Positions 36,900 to 49,092 of a DNA stretch of 64,000 bases are shown here, one piece after another; positions within the stretch are counted from its first letter, which is position 1, and each line of letters opens with the position of its first letter. The notes below the pieces were generated by a model. It saw nothing but the letters and a program-made list of their open reading frames with translations, ran no database searches and was not told the DNA's origin. The DNA is from Anarhynchus alexandrinus (Eukaryota > Chordata > Aves > Charadriiformes > Charadriidae). A program made the translations under genes and the position numbers. The DNA lies in assembly GCA_008711295.1 (NCBI GenBank), contig VUYV01000073.1:124001-188000 (forward strand). The letters run 5' to 3'.

Positions 36900-39800
36900 G
36901 GCATTAAAATAGCCAGCCAGCTAGGAGACTTTTCGGTTGAGAAGACACCAATGCCTTTTCACAGGCTGCTCACTTGACGGTCGCTGGGAGCCAGCTGACC
37001 TCTCAGCAGATATAGGTTAATAAAGTGCCAGGGCAATATCAAATTCTTTATGAATTCCTGATAATAAACACTGGTATGGAAACTCTACCCAAGTTTAGAT
37101 GGTTTAGTACAGTTCAAGTTTGTTGTTATCTGTAGCTGTCATCATCAAAAACAAGGACTTGACTAAGCATATCCCATCTGCTCTGACTGCTGGGTCAAAA
37201 CAGATTATAGGGATTTATCTGCTCACCTGGGAACAGCTACCGGTGGAAGCCCACAGCAAGGTGCATGCTCCTTGGTCTTGCTCTGAAATGAAATACCTGA
37301 ACTGCCCTGTTTCTGTTATTCACATTGAGATGAATGTAGACTTAAATTTAAACATATCCTTTCAGATGTTTTTGAACGGGATTTTACAGAGTAGTAATTT
37401 CAGATCGTATTGACCCAAAAATATGGAGTTCCTGTGGATCAGCATTTCATTTATCTTAAGCTTCCTTTTTACTGTACAATCTACACAGGGAAATAGAAGG
37501 AGAATAGATTTAAAGAACTTGTAAATTATATTTGTACATGTTTAAAGGTCTTTTACATTTTTAGCCTGATAGAAAGAGACCTTAGTGTAAACAAGATTCT
37601 GCTTTGCTGTGTTTTTCATCTTACATAGAAAAATAGCTACAGGGTAGATTTTGAAAAGCTTTTAGGAATGGATTCTTTCTGTTCCTGCTGATGGTAGAAC
37701 TCCCATTGACATCAATAAAAAACAGATTAGGCCAGTGCAGAAGAGTTTTGAAAATGCCTTCTAAATGCTACAATATGCTATTTTGCATTTAATTACACAA
37801 ATGAGTCCCTTAAAATTCTTAAATCTGGAATACTAGCTTGCCTTAGGGGAAACAAAAAAAAATACTATTACATGCTTTCTGTAGCCAGAGGACAGCAGAA
37901 ACGTGGATCAAGTGAAGAATTAAAAAACAATCATTGAGTTGTTAGGAAGGCAAAATTTTCATTGATGTCAGCAAGCTTTTCTGCCCCAGGATAAGATGGA
38001 CATCTATAGCCTGATTCAAGACCACTTAAAATCATTACAGACGTTTCAGTAGTTGCAGCAGGTGTTAATGAGTCCAACTGTGAATCTAAACTTTATATAT
38101 CTGACTCTTACCTCCTGGAATGACCATTTGTTTTCAGTATTTTGGGAGGTATGAAGGCTAAGTAATTTGGCTCCTGATCTTAAACATCAGCTGAACCTTA
38201 TACGGCTGCCTCTTGCCACATGCCCACTCTAAGTGTATAATAAGAAGATTCAATGGGTTTTTTTGCAAGGCAGCACCATGGTCTCTCTTACTCCATAACC
38301 AGTCCTATGTTGTCAATAATTCAAAGGAGTTCACAGAAGGATTGAAAGATTTAAGCACTATGTTTTAAATACTGTTTATCTTTGTGCCCCTTTTTGATTC
38401 TTTGTCCCTGGATCCTGTACTCCCAACATCTCCCCTGGCATCAGTATGGCAGTAAAACTTTAATGCTGTTGTGGGTAACCTCACATACCAGACACATCTC
38501 TTGATACATGATGCTATTTCATTGTCTTCTTCACCAAAAGGAAAGCATTCTGACATGAGTTTTCTTTCTGATCTGTCTATACATTAAAAAGGACAATAAC
38601 CCCAAGGAAAAGCTCTATCTGCCATGAAGCACTTCAGTCTGAATATTTCACTTCAGTAATCTGAAACAATTATTGATTTGAAACATAAAATCTAGTTATT
38701 TTATTTTTTTATCTTCAAAAATTAGTAGTTTTCTCTTTCTCTCAAGTGTTGCAAATGGTACACACATAAAAAAGTGATGTATTACAGATCTACATGACTC
38801 TGCTAAAGATATTTTACATATATCTGCTTGTTAAATTAAAAGTAAATTGTACAGTGTTGAAATATAGGATTTTCTTTTACAGTATAATTAAACCCAGATA
38901 TCAAATATTTGTAGGGAGGATATTAGAAACACAAGTAGAAATTGAAATGTGTACCATTCCTTATAAAGAGAAATGTCTTACCAAAATGCGCTTTGCAAAC
39001 TATCAGCATTTTAAATAACTGCAAATAAAGTGGTCATTTTCTCTTCTGGAAGATTAGGTATTGTCCTGACATATGGTAAAAGTAAATGGAAAATTCCAAC
39101 TGAAAACACAGTAAAAGCAAATTACAATAACTTTATCTTTTCCAAAGAAAAGTGAAATAATAATATATTTCTGTACTGTGACATGTTCTTTGTGTATCAA
39201 GATGCTAAATCACAACAATTAAAAAAAAATCATTCAGGAAATTAAAAAAAAATAATTGCTGACTCTTTAAGTACAAAAGCAATGTGTGACAGAAACTTAA
39301 AGTATAAATTTAGATATACTGAATTTTCTATCTGTATTTATGTCTCTTACATGGAGGAGAGTACCTAAAATCCAAAATTTAAAATGTCTTGTTACATATC
39401 CTCAGGAAAACCTTTTTTGAATTAGAACGACCTATGTCAACTTCATTAAAATACTGTGCGAAAAATCAGCATATGAAATGTGTACTTGGAGAAACATTGT
39501 TAACATCAGCATTTTGATTTTCTTACAACTAACAGCTCAGTAATAGCAGTAATATCATTTAGAAGTTGGGGTTTTTTTGTTAACAACTTTTTGTAATATT
39601 GAATTTTCAGGAAAACTCTGACATTAGCAAGTAAAAGAAAGGTGACTTTGCACGCTCTCTTGCATAAACTAGAATATCAATTATCTCTACTTTGCTTAGT
39701 TGTGGATTCACTGAGAGTGTACATAACATTAAGGTTTTTTCACAAGATTTGTTTTTTAATGCAACTCCTTCCCCCAAGATTTGGGTTTTAGTATGTTAAA

Positions 39801-40557
39801 ATAACACCAGTAGAAAGAAGTAAGTCCTGGTGCATTTTAAAAACAAAATGCTGGATTTAAAATCTTTATGATTAGTTCCAATAAAACACATAAATTATGT
39901 TTTTTTAAGACTTTCAAATACACAGTAAAAAGGGTAAATCTCACACTCTTTAGAGGTCTGCTGCAAGGAATAAACCCAACTACTGCTGCTACAATGAATC
40001 TATACCAAGGTGAGCTGAAACATATGGGACATACAGAAAATATTGAAGTTAATGAAAGATAAATTCTTTGTCCAAAAATTATTAATGTACCTAATACTGG
40101 AGTAAATGGAAGTTCTGAGTGAAAATCTTAGAGCAGAATATAGTCATACATCTTCCAGAGACACGCTTCAGTAGAATGCTGAGTGCCTTACACCCTGTAT
40201 CCTGCAATGGCCACTCATTCTATGTATTTTCTTTAAAAAAGCAATCCAGTATACAGTGGTAACCCAAGTCTTCATGTCCTTTTAAATCATCTTTTTACCG
40301 GTTCAAAAATGCAAAGACTAAAACTTTCTCTTAGGTAACATCTGTGGACCCTTGTGGTCTAGCGAATGGCACAGTGCTGGTTGCTCACATAGGTATGTGT
40401 GCAGGTGTCTGGATGTACAGCTTGAAAAGAAGAAAAACAGGAACATATTGTGATTCTGGCTAAGAAGTTGTTCCTCAAAGAGTGGCACAGGTTGGATTTC
40501 GCCCACGTACACAGATGAGTGTTTTCTAGCTTTTGATAGACATTCAGGAAATAATGT
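36900..40557. other. AT-rich noncoding stretch
   Basis: I see no gene. It includes one old repeat (37615-37745, listed separately). ORFs at 37120-37413, 38794-39018 and 39868-40062 (+) and 38365-38556 (-) show no domain. Confidence 0.6.
37615..37745. repeat. Degenerate old repeat of the 'cccattgac-tcaat' class
   Basis: The core GAACTCCCATTGACATCAAT (about 37699-37718), with GTTCCTGCTGATGG before it and AGATTAGGCCAG after it, resembles the centre of the palindromic repeats I recall from sauropsid genomes. ATTTTGAAAAGC on the left and TTTTGAAAATGC on the right bound it. Assignment is from memory and weak. Confidence 0.3.
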
Positions 40558-40645
40558 CACAGAATCACAGAATGGTTAGGGTTGGAAGGGACCTCTGGAG
40601 ATCATCTAGTCCAACCCCCCTGCCAGAGCAGGTTCACCTACACCT
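40558..40645 (-). mobile_element. CR1 LINE tail fragment
   Basis: The plus strand reads CACAGAATCACAGAATGG, then GGTTGGAAGGGACCTCTGG, then CATCTAGTCCAACCCCCCTG and GCAGGTTCACC: the last ~90 bp of a CR1 in inverted orientation. Only 3' untranslated sequence and the tail repeat remain. No target-site duplication was recognised. Confidence 0.92.
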
Positions 40646-43600
40646 ACATGCTTCTTTTCTCCAAAATATTAAATTATCAGGTGCTAGAGCAGAATCTCGT
40701 GTGTATTTCAAATAGTAATAAGGAAAAAGCCCCTTAAAGAGAGATCTGTGTTAGGAACTACTTAGAATGCATACTTATGATTATAAGTTTACTGATATGT
40801 TAAAACACTGCTCTTAATTAAGAGAATATGAATGCATTAGGAACTTGGCAAATAGGGTAGACAGCTATTATGCACTACTTTGACAAGATTCTGAAAAAAA
40901 ATTATGCAACAACTTTATCATATAATGACATGAATTAGGGTATAAAATATACCAATATTAATAAATAAAAAAGCATTTGGATTATATATGGGAGTGATAA
41001 CACTGAGATCTGAGGGATGGCTTAAGATACCTTTCTCATATTAGTTATCATAAGGCTACATGCACAAAACATTTTTTTTGTGTGTGAGATGAGTAATTTT
41101 CTGTTGAAATATACAATGTTTTGTCATTACATAGTCCCAGAACACCCATAAGGAAAAGGAATGTTGTTTCCTCCTTTGGAAAAGAAGCACTAGGAAAAGA
41201 AAAAAGAGGTGAATAGAAATGTAGAGGAAAATAGTAGAGGAAAATGAGAATTATACAACAGCAGTTTTCAATCAGTGCAAAACCAGAATTTTTTTTCTGT
41301 TCACTCTATTCCTTTGGGCTTAATTTAAAAAATCTTGGTTGAGAACCACATTTTAAACAGTATATTGAGATATATTTTTTTCAGATATGCAGTACTGAAG
41401 AATTCCCAAAATGCATGGTATAACGTAGGGAAATAAAAGCAGAGAAAGAGAAGTACAAGAATTGTCTAAGGGAATAATGACACACTATATGAACATTTTA
41501 GCTCCGCAGTAGCCTGAAGACCAGCTATATGGTACAGTAGGTATTCCCATACATACAGCAGCATGAGACAGGCAGCCATTCATTAGATGTGTGGCATATT
41601 CAATCTTCACTCCGAAGAGGGTTGTTCTTTAGGTCTTACATGTGGTTATTTGTTACCTTTAAAATGGCTGAACTTGCATGTGAGATGGTATATCAGCATT
41701 AAAGCCAGAAAATTCTCCTTATTTTGTAGCATGAGGAAAACTTTTCTTGCTGAGAAAAGTAGACCATCCTGTTCAGAAGCAATAATCACTGTTGAAGAAG
41801 AAACAAAGATAGTGGAGGTTGTTGTTTCCTGTTGGCCAGGGTGTCTCCACTGTATTTGTAAAACGGCGGTTTTGCCATTGCCTGACTTATCTGGGAGGTT
41901 CTGTGATAAGTTATAATGTAAGACATTTAAGGAAAGGATCTTAACAAATACCAAGAAATTATTTGCGTTCGTTGGTCTCACAAATCGAGTGCAGGATTGC
42001 TCACATTTTTTAAGTTCCACAGCACCTCCAAAGCAAATACCCATCCCCAACTGGATGATTCAGGCTGAGTATATTGGGCATTTAGGCTCCTTTTACAATG
42101 AAGAGAGCTAGACAATCAACAAAGTGTACATGACAAGTGAGGGACTACCTAAAAAGAAAGAAAGGACATACTCACAGTACAAGAATAAATATTACTTTCT
42201 CCTTCTATCTGGAACTTTGCTGTGTGATTCTGGGCTGTATATGAAGGCATCACTGCTCATTTAATTTTCAGATGCCTGAGGTTTCTGTTGTTTTTTCCTT
42301 CCTGAACGTAGCATCTAACTGACCAGTGATCATTCTTCAAAGACGGACACTTAGAGACAAGTTGCCCACAAAGTGAGAAACCTAAATTCCCAAACTGGTT
42401 TTGCCTGAGTTTACAGTTTTGCACTCCCCTAAAAGGTGGTAAACATATTAGCCAAGGCAGGGTCGCCTTTGTTGTGCAAATAATATAGATAAAATAAGAT
42501 CACACACTTTGATAAGACTTAAATAAAAATCCAGGAAGACAGGTGGTGACTGTGTTTACATTGAAAATATTACTACCTTCTTTTCCACTGAAACTAAGCC
42601 ATTGTGAACTCAAGAAAAAAAAAAAAAAAGGCATGAGACCAGTCAGAGAACAAACATCTAAACAGGTATTCAGGGAGAAGACTAGAGAGGTTTGTTACTA
42701 TTTTTTATCCAAGGACAATCTAATAGACAAGCAATACATTGCACAAATCATCTTTCAAAAATCTGTGTGTTTGCTTGTACAAGTATCTGCTAGTTTAGGA
42801 ACATAAGAAAAGCTGAAGATGACTATCATAACTGTATAGGCCACCAGATTCGTAGATGCATAAGACTTCGGGCAGTCATATATGGATTTAGAGACCATTC
42901 AGAATAGTGTGTTGTATGCGTTAAGCAAATAATTGCTAGACAGTAGTAGATATTTTCTTTGATATACTTTATACATCAGCTATAAAGCTGAGCAGCTATA
43001 TTCATATCATCAGCCCTCCCCAAATAAGAATATAATGATGCCATATGAGAACAGCTCTTTCTGAAAACTCCAAAGGAGACTTGTAATATTTTTCACCTGC
43101 TCAGATACCTACCTGAAATCAGGTGACAAGTGCACACCAAGAATTTCCCGTTCAAGCTAGAGGAGGTCAATAGATTCCCTTTCTCGAATACATTCCCTCT
43201 GCTCAAAGTGACCAAGAAGCAGCACGGTCTATTAAAGTAACCACATGTTAGTTTCTGCCTACCTTGTTTTCCTAAGGATAGCAGTTTTGTGCAATCCTGC
43301 TCCGTGCAAGGCTTTGCCTGCCTATCATTTTCTCCTAGTAACATTTGAGCCTACTAGTTCAAGACAAACAGGGTATGCAGAGATAGCGACGTCCTACTGG
43401 AAGCCAACAAAGCATGTTGCCTGGGAATTGCATCCTTTGTTTGCCTCCAGGCACCGGGATGCTACATGTTCTGCTTGTCTCCCACAGTGGGCAGGAAGAT
43501 GCAGCCAGACATTAATCAGCTCGTGCATGTTTGCTGGCCAAAGTCTGTATTTCCAAACAAACCATCCCATGACTGACTACACAGCCAGCAGGATTTCTAA

Positions 43601-45640
43601 ATTGTCAAAGGGAAAAAAAAAAAAAAGAACCGGGAGTGGCATAGTGAGGGTGCTTGTGGTAAATACGCAATTTTAGGGCTTATTATGTCGGTTACAGATT
43701 ATATGATGACAGGGAGGAACAAAGTGTATTGCTGCTTTACTGCAGACAAAAAGCTGAAGAAAATACATGTGTGTTCTGCTGTTTACAGAAGTATGTAACT
43801 ATTTTAATAATCGTGATGTGTGCTAGATGTGCACACCTTTATCTAGGATGATCACAAAATGATTTGCCTGCAGGTCTCAGCCTTGATTCCTAGAGTGAGG
43901 GATTACTTCACTGATTGTCCCTCTGCAAAGAACGCCTCAAAAGCCTCGTTCAGATATGGTGCCAAAGGAAGGACATGTCAAAGTAAGGCCACGCCACTCT
44001 TCAGAGGGTGTGTGTAATGCTGTGGCTCACAGGGAAATCCTGTAGAGGTTCAAAATTATGCCAGACACCTCTTCAGCTCTAGGGCAGCGCAGAATCAGAA
44101 GGACTTAAAGTTACCTCTTCCTGATATCTTCTGACTTGGCTACAAATTTTGTGCTGCGCGTACTGCAAAACATCGCGCCCTGTTCTAAGATTTATCAAAA
44201 CTGTTTATTTGCAAGTCGGAGTCAGGGCTGTGATCTAAATTATTCAAATACAATAGTGATACTGAAAGCTATTTAAAATATTGGGTGCTGACTTGTTTCG
44301 TTTAGAATTATCACAAAAGCATCCTACAGAAGCAGACGGATAGGGTTAGAGTACCTTGTAGGGAGATACCATGTCCAGAGGATCTCACCTTTGAACAAAA
44401 TAAAGGAAAATTGTGTTGTTCAGAGCCCCTCCTCTCCCATTCCCCCACAACAGAGGGAGTGATACCAGAAAGGACAGGCGAGACCGAGTCTAGCAAACAG
44501 ACAGATGGGTATCAGGCTGACATAAGGCCTGGAATATGCAAGTATTGTTCAGGCAGTCCCAGAGGATTTACAAAGGCACATTTTTTGACATTGAGGAAGT
44601 TACAGTGAGCTCAGTGACTTATTTTTAATCTTCATTGCATACATACCCTCTGCCTATGTTGTATTCATATTGTAATTTGAACCAGATAACACCGTTTGGT
44701 AAGACAAAGGGAAAAAAAAAAACAACCCCAAAACAGGGAACAGGGATGAGAGGATTTTGATCACACTGAATATGTAGGCTTGCTATGTGATACAAATTCA
44801 TGTGCGGGTGTTGGTATGAGGAGAAGCAAATCAGGAAGATCAAAATAATTACAGTATTGCTGAGAGGTCGAATTTAAGTCTCTTTAATAAAATAAAACAT
44901 CACTGGCTGTTGAAGAAAAATGGAAGCTTATACAAACCGTATGAACACATGAGCAAGACAAATAGCATATGGAAAAGTTGAATTTGAATAAGAGTATACA
45001 AAGCTTTCGGAAGTTATTCTCTGGTCAAATAATAAACAAATATGTTACAGTTTGTTGTAAGTTTTAAGATTGATAGAAAAGTGTTTGGTGAGATCCAGAC
45101 TGAAAAAATACATCAAACTTGCAGCCCACAGGATATGCAATACCCATAAGTTTCCAACCTGAGAGGAATAGTTGCAAATATTAATGTAACTCTTCAGGCT
45201 CTGCTTACAAATCCAAAATCCTTTCATTAACAAAGTATTTATGAGGTGCTTCAAATATTATTTTTTTTTATGAAAATATTTCTGCGTTTAACTCCAAGTG
45301 TATTTAAAACATATTTCTGGTGTGAAATAAAAGGACCAACACTATTTTCTGTTACCCCATATTAATTTTCCACCCTTGTCATTGTAGATTTGTCCCAATA
45401 TCTTCACAGGGCCGAGTACTTTTTGTACAAAATAGGTAAAGAATATATGTTTCTCTGAAATAACAAGAAATATTTTTTTTTATGTGCAATCTCATTTGTG
45501 TATACTTCTAAGATTTGTGTGTATTAATATAAAAATATGTGCATTGAACAACAACCCCTCTGTATAACTGTATAAAACCTATTTATTTTTTTATAGAAAT
45601 GTTTCTTAATTTGTATCTCAAATTATAGATATATAATCAA
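40646..45640. other. Noncoding stretch
   Basis: I see no gene. A 17-nt A run lies at about 42613-42629 and another of about 14 nt near 43613-43626. The longest ORFs, 41646-42050 (-, 134 residues) overlapping 41587-41916 (+, 109), and 43245-43676 (+, 143), have no domain, signal peptide or repeat that I recognise. Confidence 0.55.
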
Positions 45641-45644
45641 CTAG

Positions 45645-46010
45645 ATTCTGATTGCATTAACAAAGATGTAAATCCAATGCAACTTTATTGAAGTCAGTGG
45701 AAAGAAACTAAGGTAATATTGGTTATTAGGCAGGCTGAGGCTCAAGCTATTAATACTGCTTAAACTTTTGTGCCCTCCACATACGTCAAGATAGCATGAG
45801 GCCTGTTGTGTTTCCTCCTCCTTCCTCCTCTCCTTTTTTTTCACTGTGCAGAGAGCAGCAAAATCTGTATGTTCCTTTCAGATGTCACTCCATATTAAGG
45901 GCCAGGTCATGCCATCAATTTTTAAACACAACTACCCACTGAGATCAATGCAGAGTGCTACTTAAAACTTGACAGTAGGGTGTGACCCTATAATACCAAG
46001 AAATACCTCT
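45645..46010. repeat. Degenerate old repeats with 'ttgaagtcagtgg' cores
   Basis: Two neighbouring segments look like decayed copies of palindromic sauropsid repeats: GATGTAAATCCAATGC with TTGAAGTCAGTGG (about 45665-45701), and GGGCCAGGTCATGCC ... GATCAATGC ... AGGGTGTGACCC (about 45899-45989). In the second, the GGGCCAGGTCA and TGTGACCC ends are roughly complementary. The family is recalled, not searched. Confidence 0.3.
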
Positions 46011-48001
46011 TTACTTGACTAAAAGCCTGACTCTAGTCACAACAGCAGTCTACCAGCATTAAACACTGCATTTGTAGCATTGCAGTGCTGATATGCTGTA
46101 TCCTACTGTGTTTCTAAATATGATCATCGCTTATACTGTTTCAGCTATCTAAACTTCATTCTGGTTCCTATTATTCACAAAAAAACAACTGCAGCAATGC
46201 CAGAATTTTAACATTGGGTAAAGAATTGCTGAGCGTATAGGGCCAGACCAATAAATGCATCACACACACATGCATCCTTGTGCTGTACGAAGTTTTATTG
46301 GTCTCCATAGGACAAACAAAGTAGAGGGTAACTTGTATCCTGTCCTTTAATCAAAGCTACAGGCCCTTATCCTAAAAAGATTCATGTGTATCTTTAGCCA
46401 CAGAGTAAGTAGTCCAACTAGGGCCAATAGGGGTATTCAGCATTCAGAGCAGGAAGCAAACGGATAAGGTCTTTGCAGAACTGAAGTCACACCATTTGTT
46501 TTCTAAGTTTTACTCTCTTCTTTGCAGCTGTCATGCATCCTGCAGAACCACTGATAGCTTATTAACAGTAATAGTCTCCCTCATATTCCAGCATAAGTGA
46601 GTTCAGGTGAGGTGAATATTAGAGAGGTATCACACAAAAAAAACCCTGGTAAAACGCTATAGCTGCAACTGTAGCTAGATCATTACAGATAAGCCAGGCA
46701 AATCAATCATGCCAGCAACTGTATTCATCCTCTGCACTTTACAAACTCATTTTGGTTTCAGCAAGCCAGGCAAAAGCATTAATGTACGTAATACTCATTC
46801 CACTCTTCTGCCGTGTCCTCATGCATTTCCACACACACATCATACTGTATACAGGTAAAAAAAGTTTTGTTTCATTTTCCTGGTACGTGCATGTCACTGC
46901 CTTTCCATGAATGAATAAATGAAAAACACTTGCTCAGATATTGCTTTAACATGGATGGAAAGGGCAAGGGAATGTACCCCAGGCATGCACTGAAAGCTTC
47001 AAACTCCCGTAGTTTAGAAGTACCCGTACAAGTCTGACATTTTCAAAAAGGATTTAAACCCAGCTTTTCCAAGGTGCCTAAAGATTGCATTAAGTGCAAG
47101 ATGTGATTTTCAAAAGGGCAGAAACAGATGACATGTAACTTCCAAGTTCCTTTCAAAGTAAGGCTGAGTTATTAAATGCTAAAGTCACCTCTAAAATGTG
47201 ATTTAGGCTGTGAAATCAGGTAATGGCTTTTTAAAAATTTACCTGCCATTAATAGAAAGATAGGGTTCTATGTGAAAGAGGAGATTTTTGATGCCATTTC
47301 ACGAATTCTAGCACTTTTTGACATAAGAAGACTTGGTCGGGCAACTATCATTTGGGGGGAATAAATAATATTTTTTTAATCCTCTTCTGGCACAATTCAG
47401 CCTTGGGACCTTCTTCTTACACCAAAGAATGAGTGAAATCCCCTAGAGTTTAGGAATTTCCCTAGAGTTAGTGAGTGCAAATACTATCCTGTGAAACACA
47501 AAATTAGGGATTTGGGGTCTGCATTGTTGTTTTAAGTGCAGAGGATTTCTAAATGTCTTCATTTTGATGCAGAGGGGAGTTTGACAATCAGTGTATGTGG
47601 GGCATGCATTCCATAAAAACTAAATTCCTCCTGTAGTTAACCTGCAAACCTGGTTTACTATTGCTTTCTAAAAATTGAAGTACTGTTTTTGGTGGAAAAT
47701 AATTACTTCTGTATCAGATGTAAAATCTTTCTGTTCCAACTAGCACAAATTCACTCTGTCAAAATCCCCTCCTCCTGTGATAACACTGCAGCAAATAACC
47801 ACATTCCCATTGTAAAAGAACATTATGGATGGTCACAGGAAAATACGATATGTGTTCCAATCACCTTATGCATTTTCATTAAGCCAAGTTAAAACTGCTT
47901 CTTTGACCTATCATCTTTGGCCTATGATGGTGATCCTTCATAATAAAAATACTTATAATAAAAATAGGGGTGGTTTCTTTTTTCAGTATATACAAGGCAG
48001 T
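46011..48001. other. Noncoding stretch with one possible old repeat
   Basis: I see no gene. The part at 47035-47215 (ACATTTTCAAAAAGG, GGTGCCTAAAG, GATTTTCAAAAGGGC) resembles a decayed sauropsid repeat built on 'ttttcaaaa' and 'gcctaa' words. ORFs at 47689-48031 show no domain. Confidence 0.5.
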
Positions 48002-48566
48002 TGTTGTGGTTTAACCCCAGCCAACAACTAGGACCACGCAGCCACTCACTCGCTCTCCTGAGTTTTGATGGGGGAGAGAATCAGTAAAAGTGAGGAACAA
48101 CTCGTGGGTTGAAATAAAGACAGTTTAATAGGTAAAGTAAAAGCCACGCATGCAAGCAAAGCAAAACAAGGAATTAATTCACTGCTTCCCATCGGCAGGC
48201 AGGTGTTCAGCCAACTCCGGGAAAGCAGGACTCCAGCACATGTAACAGTTACTTGTGAAGACAAATGCCATAACTCTGTATGTCCCTCCCTTTCTTCTTC
48301 TTCCCATGGCTTTATATACTGAGCATGAAGTCATATGGCGTGGAATATTCCTTTGGTCAGTTGGGGCCAGTTGTCCCAGCTGTGTCTCCTCCCAACTTTT
48401 TGTGCACCCCCAGACTACTCACTGGCAGGGTGGTGTGAGGAGCAGAAAAGGTCTTGACTGCTCAGTAACAACCAAAGACACCAGTGCATTATCAACACTC
48501 TTACCCTTCCCAAATCCAAAATACAGCACCACACAAGCTAACTCTATCCCAACTGAAACCATGACA
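48002..48566 (-). mobile_element. Solo LTR, left member of an inverted pair
   Basis: The plus strand runs from TGTTGTGGTTTAACCCC (48002) to CTGAAACCATGACA (48566); the LTR reads 5' to 3' on the minus strand from TGTCATGGTTTCAG. A TATA box (GTATATAAAG) lies at 48319-48310 and an ATTAAA word with TATTAAACTGTCTTTATTTC farther on (48131-48112), giving a normal U3-R-U5 order. Length is 565 bp. No internal retroviral genes flank it. The five flanking bases (GCAGT left, AAAGT right) match at three positions, so a target duplication is not secure. Confidence 0.88.
48310..48319 (-). promoter_or_regulatory. LTR TATA box
   Basis: GTATATAAAG on the minus strand lies in the expected place, 248 bp from the LTR 5' end. 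In the right-hand LTR the matching site is GTATACAAAT (48805-48814), which is a weaker TATA box. Confidence 0.6.
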
Positions 48567-48587
48567 AAAGTAAAAATTTATGCCATG
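48567..48587. other. 21-bp spacer between inverted LTRs
   Basis: The spacer AAAGTAAAAATTTATGCCATG separates the 5' ends of the two LTRs. It would form the loop if the arms paired. Confidence 0.8.
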
Positions 48588-48908
48588 TGTCCTGGTTTCA
48601 GGCAGGATAGAGTTAATTTTCTCCCTAGGAGCTGCTGTGAGATTTAGTATGAGAATAATGTTGATAACACATATTGTTTTAGTTGTTGCTAAGTAATGCT
48701 TATATTAAGTCAAGGACTTTTTCAGCTTCCCATAGTAGCTGAGAGGGAGCACAGACAGGACAAGCTGGTCAAAGGAATATTCCATACTATAGACATCATG
48801 CTCTGTATACAAATGGGGGTTGGCCAGGGGGTGGGAATCTACAATCGCTGGTTGAGACGGGCTGGGCAGTCAATCATCGGGTGGTGAGCAACTGAATTGC
48901 ATCACTCA

Positions 48909-49092
48909 TTTTGTATATTTTTTTACCATTATTATTATTATTATTATTATTTTCTCTGCCATTACTGTTCTATTAAACTGTCTTCTTTTGTATATTCTTT
49001 TTGTGTGTTATTTTACCATTATTATTGTTGTAGTATTATTACTAATATTATTATTATTTTCTCTGCCGTTACTGCTCTATTAAACTGTCTTC
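48909..49092 (+). repeat. Direct duplication within the right LTR
   Basis: Unit 1 (48909-48985, 77 bp) and unit 2 (48986-49092, 107 bp) both start TTTTGTATATT, contain ACCATTATTATT, an (ATT)n tract and TTTTCTCTGCC, and end CTATTAAACTGTCTTC. Unit 2 is longer because of an extra segment and a longer, interrupted ATT tract. Each unit holds one ATTAAA poly(A)-like signal; the left LTR has one. Confidence 0.9.
48927..48952. repeat. (ATT)n microsatellite
   Basis: About eight perfect ATT units lie inside unit 1 of the LTR duplication. Confidence 0.9.

Noticed and set aside
41587..42050. Overlapping ORFs of 134 (-) and 109 (+) residues
   Set aside because: Both strands are open over the same DNA and neither has a recognisable motif; likely chance.
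43245..43676. 143-residue plus ORF ending near an A run
   Set aside because: No domain, no recognised parent gene and no target-site duplication, so neither a gene nor a processed pseudogene can be supported.
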